Assembly (NCBI GenBank): GCA_017305635.1
Contig: JAFKKF010000006.1
Span: 744,001 to 808,000, forward strand
Length of the DNA stretch: 64,000 bases
From: Hyphomicrobiales bacterium
Lineage (GTDB): Bacteria; Pseudomonadota; Alphaproteobacteria; Rhizobiales; Kaistiaceae
Direction: 5' to 3'
Shown here piece after piece: positions 16,281 through 23,009 of the stretch; the stretch's first letter is position 1; every line of letters begins with the position of its first letter. The notes under the pieces are model-generated. The model made no database searches and was not told where the DNA came from. It worked only from the letters and a program-made list of their open reading frames with translations. The position numbers and the translations under genes are program-made.

Positions 16281-16676
16281 TCAAATGCGCCAGGCTGCGA
16301 TGATGGGCGTAGGCCGCAGGAATAGGCCGGCGGGACGCGCGAGGCAGGCAACCAGGCGCTCGAGGACGAGACCGCCGATCTCGCCCTCGTCGGGCCGTCC
16401 CTGCACGACGGCCACATCGCCCGGACGCGGCGCGGCCGCGCGCACGATGCCGAGCGGCGCGAACACGCCGTCCAGGAACGGCACCATGCCGCCGGCCTTC
16501 CGGACGATGCGGAGGGCGCCGAACTCCGTGGAATAGGTCTCGCGAATCCCGGTTCCCGGATCGACGCCACGGCGCGCCAGCACCCAGGGTGCCATCCACG
16601 TAAGGCAATCGGCCGATCCATACCGGAACGGCATTGATGCCGCCTTGCGCAGGAAGGCGCTCAGAAGACCGGCCAC
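16281..16676 (-). CDS. DUF6950/NlpC-P60-like tail assembly peptidase-fold protein
   Basis: A 131-residue protein from GTG 16676, overlapping the upstream tail gene by 16 bases. The segment FRYGSADCLTWMAPWVLARRG carries the Cys of an NlpC/P60-like active site at the start of a helix; the position just before the tail-tip gene is where lambda K and GTA gp14 type peptidases lie. The expected His is not obvious. If active it would cut peptidoglycan cross-bridges during DNA entry. ATG 16634 is a shorter alternative start. Confidence 0.62.
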   Translation of the reverse strand: MAGLLSAFLRKAASMPFRYGSADCLTWMAPWVLARRGVDPGTGIRETYSTEFGALRIVRKAGGMVPFLDGVFAPLGIVRAAAPRPGDVAVVQGRPDEGEIGGLVLERLVACLARPAGLFLRPTPIIAAWRI

Positions 16677-17224
16677 GGCACTTTCTTGTGACGGAGGGTC
16701 GGGATGAAGACGCATCCGAGGTCTCCCGGGAAGCGGGCCTGCTGGTCGCGGTCGGAGTAGTAGGCGTTGGCCGCGCGGTTGCGGTTGGTCCAGATGGTCT
16801 CGGCGGAAAGCGTCACCGTGCGCGAGGTCGGGCCGTTCGCCTGGTAGGCTGGCCGATCCATGATGAGCTGCCGGATGACCCATTTGTCATCGAGCGGCTG
16901 GCAATCATCGTCGAGGAACTGGCCCCAGATGGTGACGTCGCGCCCCTCGGTCGATTCCGCATTGTTGGCGAGGGCGACGAAGGTCGGATCGACGCCGGAA
17001 AGGGTGAAGGTCACCTGATCGGCCGTGTCGTTGGCGCCAAAGTCGACGCCCGCCATCGAGCCGTATTGGCCGATGCCGTACCAGTCATGGCCGTCAAGCG
17101 AGAGGATGCCGGCGCCGTCCCAGACGCGCTTCGTCTCCTCGACGAAATCGAACTCGACGAGGATGGCGAGCGCCACCGTGCGCCCGCCGGCGACGGCCGC
17201 GAGGGTGTCGTTGAAGAAGGGCAT
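16661..17224 (-). CDS. Minor tail protein
   Basis: A 187-residue protein (MPFFNDTLAAVAGG start, TLAILVEFDF-type strand, then LDGHDWYGIGQYGSMAGVDFG and a C-terminal ARFPGDLGCVFIPTLRHKK). The order tape measure, this gene, peptidase, tail tip matches the distal-tail region of GTA-like siphophages, so it is likely a distal tail hub protein. I cannot name a family with confidence. Start ATG 17224 lies 16 bases after the stop reached by the out-of-frame tape measure tail. Confidence 0.66.
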   Translation of the reverse strand: MPFFNDTLAAVAGGRTVALAILVEFDFVEETKRVWDGAGILSLDGHDWYGIGQYGSMAGVDFGANDTADQVTFTLSGVDPTFVALANNAESTEGRDVTIWGQFLDDDCQPLDDKWVIRQLIMDRPAYQANGPTSRTVTLSAETIWTNRNRAANAYYSDRDQQARFPGDLGCVFIPTLRHKKVPWPVF

Positions 17225-17240
17225 CGAGGCCCCGTCGGCT

Positions 17241-18096
17241 CTACTTCTTTGCCGCCGGCGCTTCCTCGACCGGATCGCCGACGGCGACGGTGAGGGCCTC
17301 GATCTCCTTCCCGAACTTCGCCTTGACCTCGTCCTCGGTCTGGCCGGTAATCCTCCGCGATCTTGGCGCCGGCGGCCGAGAATACCTGCCCGACCTCATC
17401 GAGCTTGTCGTTCGTATCCCCCATCTTCGCGATGGTATCGTTGGACAGGACAATCCCAAGATCGCGCGCGCGCTGCCGCAGCTGATCAATTCCGGCGGCG
17501 CCTCGGGTCGCCATCTGCGCCAAGTCTGCACCGGACTTGCCGAACACCGTCATCAGCTCGGCGTTGCGCTGCAGCGGGTCCCGGATACGCCCGATGGTGT
17601 CGAGCAGGATCTCAAGAACCCTGTCAGGCGACTGTCCCTTCAGCTGCTCGAACGAGAGGCCGAGCGCGACGAACTCTGCCTTCGCCGACTTCGACCCTTC
17701 CTCTGCCTGCCCCATGATCTTGGTCATCCCGCGGAATGCGGTGACCAAGGAATCCTGATCCGTGCCGGATTGCTTGGCGACGTAGCTCAGTTCCTGAAGC
17801 GCCTCGGCGGTGATGCCGAGCTTCTTCGAGAGATCATCGATGGCGTCACCGGCTTCGATCGAGGACTTGATCCATCCGGTAAGAGCGCGCGCCCCAAGGG
17901 AGACGCCGAGCAGGCCGGCGACCTTCGTGGCGGTGCCGCCGATCTTGGCGAGGGTCGAGTCGAGACCCTTTATGGCCTTCGTGGAGTTGCTGATGGCGCG
18001 CTGGGTGTCCTTCTCCAGCTTTGCCATCGCATTCGCATACTGCTTGGTATTGGCCTCGATGAGGACGGCAAGGCGCTCGACGGTATCGTCAGCCAT
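17241..18096 (-). pseudogene. Tail tape measure protein, internally deleted and out of frame
   Basis: From ATG 18096 the frame encodes a typical tape-measure N-terminus: ADDTVERLAVLIEANTKQYA, a helical region, then the conserved ALTGWIKSSIEAGDAIDDLS and LGITAEALQELSY signatures. After FSAAGAKIAEDY (codon ending 17347) the reading frame runs into Arg-rich shadow sequence to 17011, whereas the +1 frame gives ITGQTEDEVKAKF-KEIEAL and stops neatly at 17241, 16 bases before the next gene. No slippery motif is present at the junction. Joined, it would be about 284 residues, far shorter than usual tape measures, which set tail length. I infer a deletion with frameshift. Confidence 0.72.
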
Positions 18097-18621
18097 CGTT
18101 GTACCTCGCCATCAGTGCATCGAGTTCATCGGCGGACACCCCCTCGGGCGGCTGCGCGCCGTTGGCCTCCATCCAGCCGTTCAGGCCGTCGAATAGGTCC
18201 CGCATGGTTGCCTCGCGGAACTCGGCGGGCCCCCAGCCGAGCAGGCCGAAGGCAATTTCACGAAGGCGCGGCCAGGGAATCAGGTCGTCGTCGTCGCCCC
18301 GGCCGCGTCGCCGTTTTTTGAGGAGTCGTCCTGCGGGATGCCGGCAGCGAGCGTGGTCGCAATCACCTTGCCCGCCTCGGCGAGCACGCGGCCGAGGACG
18401 AGATCGTCGACCTTCGCGGCATTGCCGGACGAGCAGAGGCAGCGCAGCCCCTCGTAGATGACCTTGGCATCCTGCCGGTTGATGCCGGCGAATATCCCCG
18501 AGAGGCTCTTCTCGCCGATCGCCGCCTGCAGGGCCGCCACCATCGGCAGCTTCGCGTGGAAGCGGAACGTCTCGCCGGCGAGCGTCTCGGTGACCTCGCC
18601 GGTGGCTTCGTTGACCTGCAT
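18089..18621 (-). CDS. Tail assembly chaperone fusion (G-GT type) made by -1 frameshift
   Basis: The frame-0 gene at 18280-18621 continues in the -1 frame through the slippery site at 18313-18319 to the stop at 18089. The extension contains DDDDLIPWPRLREIAFGLLG and FREATMRDLFDGLNGW, the signature of the small GTA-type chaperone (rcc01693 family) that normally follows the major tail protein and first chaperone. The extension has no good start codon of its own, which supports production as a fusion, as in lambda gpG-gpT. Its stop overlaps the tape measure start by 8 bases. The fusion links the tape measure to tail tube subunits during assembly. Confidence 0.82.
18280..18621 (-). CDS. Tail assembly chaperone, short product (GTA gp10-like)
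   Basis: A 113-residue protein starting at ATG 18621: MQVNEATGEVTETLAGETF, then RFHAKLPMVAALQAAIGEKS and DAKVIYEGLRCLCSS, the pattern of the GTA tail assembly chaperone family (Phage_TAC_11). It ends with a Thr run (AGATTTT). It lies 6 bases downstream of the major tail protein gene. The abundant short form should coat the tape measure; the minor -1 product carries the tail-binding extension. Confidence 0.82.
   Translation of the reverse strand: MQVNEATGEVTETLAGETFRFHAKLPMVAALQAAIGEKSLSGIFAGINRQDAKVIYEGLRCLCSSGNAAKVDDLVLGRVLAEAGKVIATTLAAGIPQDDSSKNGDAAGATTTT
18313..18319 (-). promoter_or_regulatory. -1 ribosomal frameshift slippery site A AAA AAC
   Basis: In the frame of the chaperone gene the codons read TCA AAA AAC, so the heptamer is exactly in the X XXY YYZ register used for -1 slippage. 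Both frames are open across the site and the -1 frame encodes the conserved chaperone extension. A GC-rich stretch follows (CGGCGACGCGGCCGGGGCG) that could form a stimulatory structure. Confidence 0.88.
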
Positions 18622-18627
18622 GGGCGA

Positions 18628-19050
18628 CTATTCCGCCGTAAAGATCTGGGAGCCGCTCGGCTTGAAGGTGCACGAGAACTCCAGGTTTCCCTCCATGTCG
18701 CCCGACCACTGGAAGTCGGTGACGGTGAAGGGGCCGAGAAAGGCGCCGTAGCCGGGCACGAGCACCTGGTAGTTGTGGACCTCGCCGAGGCGGGCGGCAT
18801 CGGCGAGCGCCTTGCCGGCGGCGTTGTTGGTGAACAGGCCCGCGCCCTGGAAGGTGCGGTCCTGGATACCCGGCGTGGAGCTCTTCTGCACAACGGCGCC
18901 GGGGTCGTCGCAATCCGGAACCGTGGTGTCGACCTCGTTGTTCGACAGTGAGAACGAACGCGAGCGCAGACCGCACACGGAGGTGAAGACCTCGGGGTCG
19001 GCACCGTTGCCCATCTTGATGAGCAGAAGGCGCCCTTTCTGCTGGGCCAT
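18628..19050 (-). CDS. Major tail (tube) protein
   Basis: A 140-residue protein with the tube-protein pattern of GTA gp9/TP901-1 family members: MAQQKGRLLLIKMGNG, FTSVCGLRSRSFSLSNNEVD, then DVTVPDCDDPG-like loop and the C-terminal MEGNLEFSCTFKPSG strand. It polymerises into the tail tube. Position between the head-tail completion genes and the chaperone pair is canonical. The start ATG 19050 lies 3 bases after the previous stop. Confidence 0.87.
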   Translation of the reverse strand: MAQQKGRLLLIKMGNGADPEVFTSVCGLRSRSFSLSNNEVDTTVPDCDDPGAVVQKSSTPGIQDRTFQGAGLFTNNAAGKALADAARLGEVHNYQVLVPGYGAFLGPFTVTDFQWSGDMEGNLEFSCTFKPSGSQIFTAE

Positions 19051-19053
19051 GGC

Positions 19054-19455
19054 TCAAGTCTCCTGTTGGAAGGCGTGGATGTGAAGGGTGAGGACGCCGT
19101 GTCGCGTCAGACCGTCGGGGTCGTCGAACACCCGGAGGCCCTGCGCGAAGACGCTGGCACTCTCGAAGCCGGCGATGGGCATATCCGCCGCATTGAATGC
19201 CGTCGCGATCCGAGCGGCGATTTCCTTGACCTCGCTCTGTCCGCGCTGACGCGACCAGATGTGAAGCGTGAGAAACTCTTCAGCGCCGAGACTCCCCGTG
19301 ACATCGGCGTCGAGGGTCTGCGTTTCCCCGATCTGGACATAGGGGAACGCGACATCCTCGCTCTGGTCACCATCGACGACGCGATCGCCGTCGACCACAT
19401 GCGCGGAGAGCAGAGCGGCGTATATTGCTGCCTGGATCGGCTGGGTCCCGATCAT
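19054..19455 (-). CDS. Tail completion protein, DUF3168 family
   Basis: A 133-residue protein with the family start IQAAIYAALLSAHVV, the central VAFPYVQIGETQT and the C-terminal HGVLTLHIHAF strand. DUF3168 proteins (GTA gp8-like, lambda U-like) cap the tail tube for joining to the head. Its start overlaps the HK97 gp10-like gene by 4 bases, so the head-tail genes are coupled. Confidence 0.85.
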   Translation of the reverse strand: MIGTQPIQAAIYAALLSAHVVDGDRVVDGDQSEDVAFPYVQIGETQTLDADVTGSLGAEEFLTLHIWSRQRGQSEVKEIAARIATAFNAADMPIAGFESASVFAQGLRVFDDPDGLTRHGVLTLHIHAFQQET

Positions 19456-19946
19456 TGCTGGATGATCGCCTTCACCGACTTGTTGATGGCGCGTGCCGCC
19501 TTCGACTTGTGCGATTTCCTGACCAGGCGGAACGACGGCCAGAAGAAGGGATGAGCTTTGGCGCCGGGATGCATCGGGGCCTCGCCGGCGAACTTGCCCT
19601 TTCGCCGGTTCGCACCCTTCTTCACCGAATGCGGCGCCGTTCCGAACTCGACCATGTGCGCATAGCGGACATGCGTGTTGCCGGCGGTCACCATGTACGA
19701 GCCCGGCGCGACTGCTTTCGTCCCTTGGCTGAATAGCGGCGGGACGCTCCCGGGTGGCGTCGCCACGATGCTGTCGCGCAGGTCGCCGGTGCGTATCGGC
19801 ACCATCTCGCGCGCATAGCCGACCATGGCGTCCGCCGCTTGCCGGTTGACTTCCTGCAGGGCCTGGTCGGCCGCCGGCGCGAGCTTCTTCAGCTTGGCGA
19901 AGAGCTTGTCCTTGTTGCGGATCGAGACCTTGACGCCGTCAGCCAT
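19452..19946 (-). CDS. HK97 gp10 family tail-completion protein
   Basis: A 164-residue protein. Helical N-terminus (KDKLFAKLKKLAPAADQAL), then the signature MVPIRTGDLRDSI and YAHMVEFGTAPH followed by HPFFWPSF, which define the HK97 gp10/lambda Z-like family. These small proteins help connect the tail to the neck. Charged C-terminus (RKSHKSKAARAINK). The start overlaps the preceding gene's stop by one base. Confidence 0.87.
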   Translation of the reverse strand: MADGVKVSIRNKDKLFAKLKKLAPAADQALQEVNRQAADAMVGYAREMVPIRTGDLRDSIVATPPGSVPPLFSQGTKAVAPGSYMVTAGNTHVRYAHMVEFGTAPHSVKKGANRRKGKFAGEAPMHPGAKAHPFFWPSFRLVRKSHKSKAARAINKSVKAIIQQ

Positions 19947-20278
19947 CAGGTTGCGGCGCCCCGCTCGACCGTCATCTCGAGATCCACGCCCCGCTGATCC
20001 GGGTTGGTGATCGAGCGGATGTTCCAGGGAACGTCGTCGATGATGACGCGGTCGCTCGGCGTGACCGAGCGGCTCGCCATTGAGGAGCGGACGGAGAGAA
20101 CGCCGCCGACCGCTTCCGCGAGGCGACCGGCATCAAGGCGCTCGCGGCCGCGCTCGAGCTGCAGGCCCCCCCAGACGACGAGAAATTCCCTCCACGCGAC
20201 GAGGTAGCCGCCCGCGCCATCCGGATTCCGCATTTCGCGCTCGAAGCGCACGCGCTTGCGCAGTCGGCCAGCGGGCAT
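19946..20278 (-). CDS. Head-tail joining (head closure) protein
   Basis: A 110-residue protein of the Phage_H_T_join type: MPAGRLRKRVRFERE start, GAGGYLVAWREFLVVWG, ERGRERLDAGRLAEA, and a DRVIIDDVPWNIRSI strand pair. In HK97 and SPP1 such proteins plug the portal channel after packaging. The length and motif order are typical. It lies between the capsid-side gene at 20286 and the gp10-like gene. Confidence 0.87.
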   Translation of the reverse strand: MPAGRLRKRVRFEREMRNPDGAGGYLVAWREFLVVWGGLQLERGRERLDAGRLAEAVGGVLSVRSSMASRSVTPSDRVIIDDVPWNIRSITNPDQRGVDLEMTVERGAAT

Positions 20279-20285
20279 CGGCCGG

Positions 20286-20702
20286 CTAGGTGGCGACGGC
20301 CACGTTCGGGAACTGCACGTCGATCGTCAGGACCGACGTCGACTTGGCGAGCCCCAGCTGGCAGATGTATTCGCCGTTGCCGACGTCGGCGAGCGGGCAG
20401 ATGCCGCCCGGCGTGTCGGAGAGGAAGTATGCCGTGCCGGCGACCACGGCCGCACCGATGGTGATGTCGCCCTTCTTGAGAATGACGAGCGGCTGGCCAT
20501 TCGCGGCACCGTTGAGGGCGATGCCGCGCGCCTGGCGGGCGGCGGCCGTGGGCGAGTTCGAATCCGCCTTCATGTATTTCCGGGTCGTTTCGTCGCGATA
20601 GACGATCTGGCCCGCGGTGATCGCTTCGCCGGCCGTGCCGTACTCGATGTCCGCGCTGGCGCCGGCGAGCACGTTGGCAGGCGTGATGGACAGGTCCGAC
20701 AT
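20286..20702 (-). CDS. Small capsid-associated protein (DUF2190-like, possible decoration protein)
   Basis: A 138-residue protein: ITPANVLAGASADIEYGTAG, AITAGQIVYRDETTRKYM, then ARGIALNGAANGQPLVILKKGD and AVVAGTAYFLSDTPGGI. The repeated short beta strands and AxxGIALN motif match capsid cement proteins of the DUF2190 group, which stabilise the shell from outside. Unusually it lies among connector genes rather than directly after the capsid gene. No other function suggested. Confidence 0.66.
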   Translation of the reverse strand: MSDLSITPANVLAGASADIEYGTAGEAITAGQIVYRDETTRKYMKADSNSPTAAARQARGIALNGAANGQPLVILKKGDITIGAAVVAGTAYFLSDTPGGICPLADVGNGEYICQLGLAKSTSVLTIDVQFPNVAVAT

Positions 20703-20744
20703 GGGATCCTCGTTGGCCTGGAGAGGGGGAAGCGCCGTGCGCGG

Positions 20745-21332
20745 TCAGAAGCCGACTGCCCGATACGGGGCGAGTAGGGCCTTCACGCTGGTCGACATCG
20801 GGATTTCTGCAGCGCCCGCGCCGAACGTTACGGTCTCGCGGTTGGCATAGAGGTCACCGACAATCAGCAGGATCGCCGAGACCAGCGGCGCAGGAATCTC
20901 GGCATATCCGGCCTGGAAGGTGACGGAGATCGCATCTTCCCGCGGATAGGTGCCCGGGAGGGATGCGCCGGGAGCCGGCGACACGTATGGCGACAGGAAG
21001 TCGGCGAGGAGCTGCCATGCTGCCTGCCCGAGGGTCTGGCTGGCGCCGGCCTGGTCGTAGTACGCGATTTCGGTCACCTCGGTGACCGGACAGAGGGGAA
21101 GGCGGAGCCGCCCCGATCCATCGCCGCCAAAGCCGGCGAAATATGCCTTCCAGGTCTGGACCCCGAGGCAGCGGCCGAGAATGCCGCTCCAGCCGTCCAG
21201 GCGCTCGGTGGCGGCCGCGACGTATCCCGCGATCAGCTCGTCCTCATCGTCATGATCGACGCGGAGATGCTTCTTCGCGAGCACCAGGGAAACCGCTGCC
21301 GCGGGGGCGACGGTTCGGGTCGGGGCGAGCAC
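20745..21332 (-). CDS. Head-tail connector protein (gp6-like)
   Basis: A 195-residue protein with the gp6-type start (VSLVLAKKHLRVDHDDEDELIAGYV), a helix-loop-helix, the PLCPVTEVTEIAYYD hairpin and C-terminal PAPLVSAILLIVGDLYANRE. In HK97-like phages gp6 forms the ring below the portal. Length and layout match the long form found in rhizobial phages and GTAs. Confidence 0.87.
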   Translation of the reverse strand: MLAPTRTVAPAAAVSLVLAKKHLRVDHDDEDELIAGYVAAATERLDGWSGILGRCLGVQTWKAYFAGFGGDGSGRLRLPLCPVTEVTEIAYYDQAGASQTLGQAAWQLLADFLSPYVSPAPGASLPGTYPREDAISVTFQAGYAEIPAPLVSAILLIVGDLYANRETVTFGAGAAEIPMSTSVKALLAPYRAVGF

Positions 21333-21338
21333 GAGAGG

Positions 21339-21722
21339 CTAGGTCGCCGGGGCGGTGGCGCCCGCGGCGGCGGCCTGGGGCGCCTCGGCCTTCGCCTCGG
21401 CCGGACCGGCGTCCGCGATGGTCTTCAGCGCCGCAAGGATGTCGGCTTTCTTGGCCGGGGCTCCTTCGCCGATCAAGAACTTGGCCTTCACCGACCATTG
21501 CTGCCACTCGAGGGAATCGATGCTGGCGATGAGCTCGGCCGCTTCTCTCGCGCGCCCGGCATTCTCCGCGTCGACCAACTCGGCCGGCTTGTCGATGAAG
21601 CCCCCTGCCACGAGCCCGGGGATGATGTCGTCTGCGATCTCCTCGATCGAGCCGACGGCGAGGTCGCGTGCGTGGATGTGGTCGGCGGCATAACCGAAGG
21701 GCTTTAGAATGAGGCACTTCAT
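21339..21722 (-). CDS. Phage protein with C-terminal helical region (connector-region hypothetical)
   Basis: A 127-residue protein from ATG 21722, overlapping the upstream stop by ATGA. Its first half (MKCLILKPFGYAADHIHARD, GLVAGGFIDKP) resembles short phage proteins that follow the capsid gene; the second half has a Trp-rich helix (SLEWQQWSVKAKFLIG) and a Glu/Ala-rich tail. Function unknown; the position suggests a minor head component. Confidence 0.6.
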   Translation of the reverse strand: MKCLILKPFGYAADHIHARDLAVGSIEEIADDIIPGLVAGGFIDKPAELVDAENAGRAREAAELIASIDSLEWQQWSVKAKFLIGEGAPAKKADILAALKTIADAGPAEAKAEAPQAAAAGATAPAT

Positions 21723-22489
21723 GGGGAGGTCTCCGGTTGGACAAGCGGGGAGGGATGCCGGCGGTGGTCGTAGCGCGCTTCCATCTCGGCCGCGGTCGGG
21801 GTGTCGCGGGGTGTGAAAGTGAGGTCGACGGCGCCATCGGCGCGGTCGTGGAAATGGACGTCGACGCAGTCGTAGCCGTAGAGCCGGTCGCGATCCGAGG
21901 CGCACCCGTCCATCAGGGACGAGGTCTCGGGGATCGAGATCTCGATGCCGCGCGCGGCCGCGATCCCGAGCCAGAACTCGACGCAGGCGCGCCCCTTCTC
22001 GGCGTGGTGGACGTTGGGCAGCGTGTAGTCGAGGCCGAACAACGAGATCCGCGAGACCCCGATGTGGATGGCGAAGGCGACCGCGTAGGCTGCCGTGCTG
22101 TTGAAATAGGGCGCCCCGCCGTTGCCGTCGTGCTTCCGGTTGAGCACGTCCTGCAGGGGAAAGGGTACCAAGCCGGGATACCCGTCGCGGACGACGCTGG
22201 TGTAGATCGGGCCGGGATGCCTCCGCAGCCAGGCGACCATGGCCGCGATGTTGCTCTCGGGCCTCGCGGCGGCCCGCGCCTCCTGCACCCGGAGGTCGTC
22301 CATGTGGAAGATGCGATCGCAGCGGAGGACGTCGCCGATGGCGTTGATGCCCCATACCTCATCGCAATAGGCGGAAGATCCGCCGAGCCGCCGCGTGAGC
22401 TCGAAGAACGTCGCGCAGGACGGGCCGAGGCCGACGATGGCGACATGCGCCGGCGGATGATCCGCCGGCGCGACGTTGGCGCCCGACAT
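21719..22489 (-). CDS. DUF115/MptE-like Rossmann protein carried in the head module
   Basis: A 256-residue protein not expected in a structural block. VAIVGLGPSCATFFEL is a glycine-rich nucleotide-binding start, followed by VWGINAIG, RIFHMDDLRVQE, and the pattern PYFNSTAAYAVAFAIHIGVSRISLFGLDYT. The last matches the DUF115/motility-associated factor glycosyltransferase group, whose domain is related to 6-hydroxymethylpterin pyrophosphokinase MptE. It may act on a nucleotide-linked sugar or modify virion proteins. Tight overlaps on both sides (ATGA with 21722; one base with 22489) show it is a regular member of the operon. Confidence 0.65.
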   Translation of the reverse strand: MSGANVAPADHPPAHVAIVGLGPSCATFFELTRRLGGSSAYCDEVWGINAIGDVLRCDRIFHMDDLRVQEARAAARPESNIAAMVAWLRRHPGPIYTSVVRDGYPGLVPFPLQDVLNRKHDGNGGAPYFNSTAAYAVAFAIHIGVSRISLFGLDYTLPNVHHAEKGRACVEFWLGIAAARGIEISIPETSSLMDGCASDRDRLYGYDCVDVHFHDRADGAVDLTFTPRDTPTAAEMEARYDHRRHPSPLVQPETSP

Positions 22490-22899
22490 CAGGCTACGGG
22501 GGCCTGGCGCGGCTTGCCGAGGATGGCGGTCGCGGCGACGATCGCGGTCGCCGTGCCGAGCCCGTAGAGGCGGAGCTTCAGATACCGCTTGTTGCCGCGG
22601 TAGCCGACGCGTCCGATCTTGCCGGCCGAGGTGGTCAGCGTCAGGGCCGCCTCGGTGCCGAGGAGATCGGCGTCCGCCACGGAGGTGAACGAGCCGTTGG
22701 TCGCGTCGGCCTCGAGCACCACCGGATTGATGGTGTCAGCCACGGATGCGCTACCGCCGGACTGGTAGACGAACTCCACGGCCTCGAAGCCCTTGCGGTC
22801 GACGATGCCGGAGAGCGTCCCGTTGGCGGCTCCCGTAGTGCCGACTACGCCGGGCTTGATCGCCTTCACGACGCTGATGTTGTTGTGCATGTCGCGCAT
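22489..22899 (-). CDS. Capsid-associated phage structural protein
   Basis: A 136-residue protein with a strong ribosome site (AAAGGAG) before ATG 22899. The product is beta-rich: ISVVKAIKPGVVGTTG, GFEAVEFVYQSGG, AVLEADATNGSF-like and YLKLRLYGLGTATAIVA. This type of protein commonly follows the major capsid gene in rhizobial siphophages and is probably a head decoration or fibre protein. No named family assigned. Confidence 0.66.
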   Translation of the reverse strand: MRDMHNNISVVKAIKPGVVGTTGAANGTLSGIVDRKGFEAVEFVYQSGGSASVADTINPVVLEADATNGSFTSVADADLLGTEAALTLTTSAGKIGRVGYRGNKRYLKLRLYGLGTATAIVAATAILGKPRQAPVA

Positions 22900-22963
22900 G
22901 GTGCGCTCCTTTCGGAACAGGGAATGGAATCGCCGGGCGGAGAGCCCCGCCGAAAATGGTGAA

Positions 22964-22989
22964 GATGAGGGCGCCGCGGCACCCTCATC
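22964..22989 (-). terminator. Hairpin downstream of the capsid gene
   Basis: Arms GATGAGGG and CCCTCATC pair across a 10-base GC loop, followed on the minus strand by TTCACCATTTTC. It lies 20 bases after the capsid stop and before the next ribosome site, so it may partly terminate or protect the abundant capsid mRNA. The U-run is weak. Confidence 0.45.
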
Positions 22990-23009
22990 TCGTCGCGGCT
23001 ACCCCGCGG

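Noticed and set aside
17340..17352. Programmed frameshift as an explanation for the tape measure gene
   Set aside because: The junction (GAGGATTACCGG) has no slippery tract or stop codon arrangement; a deletion explains both the shift and the short length.
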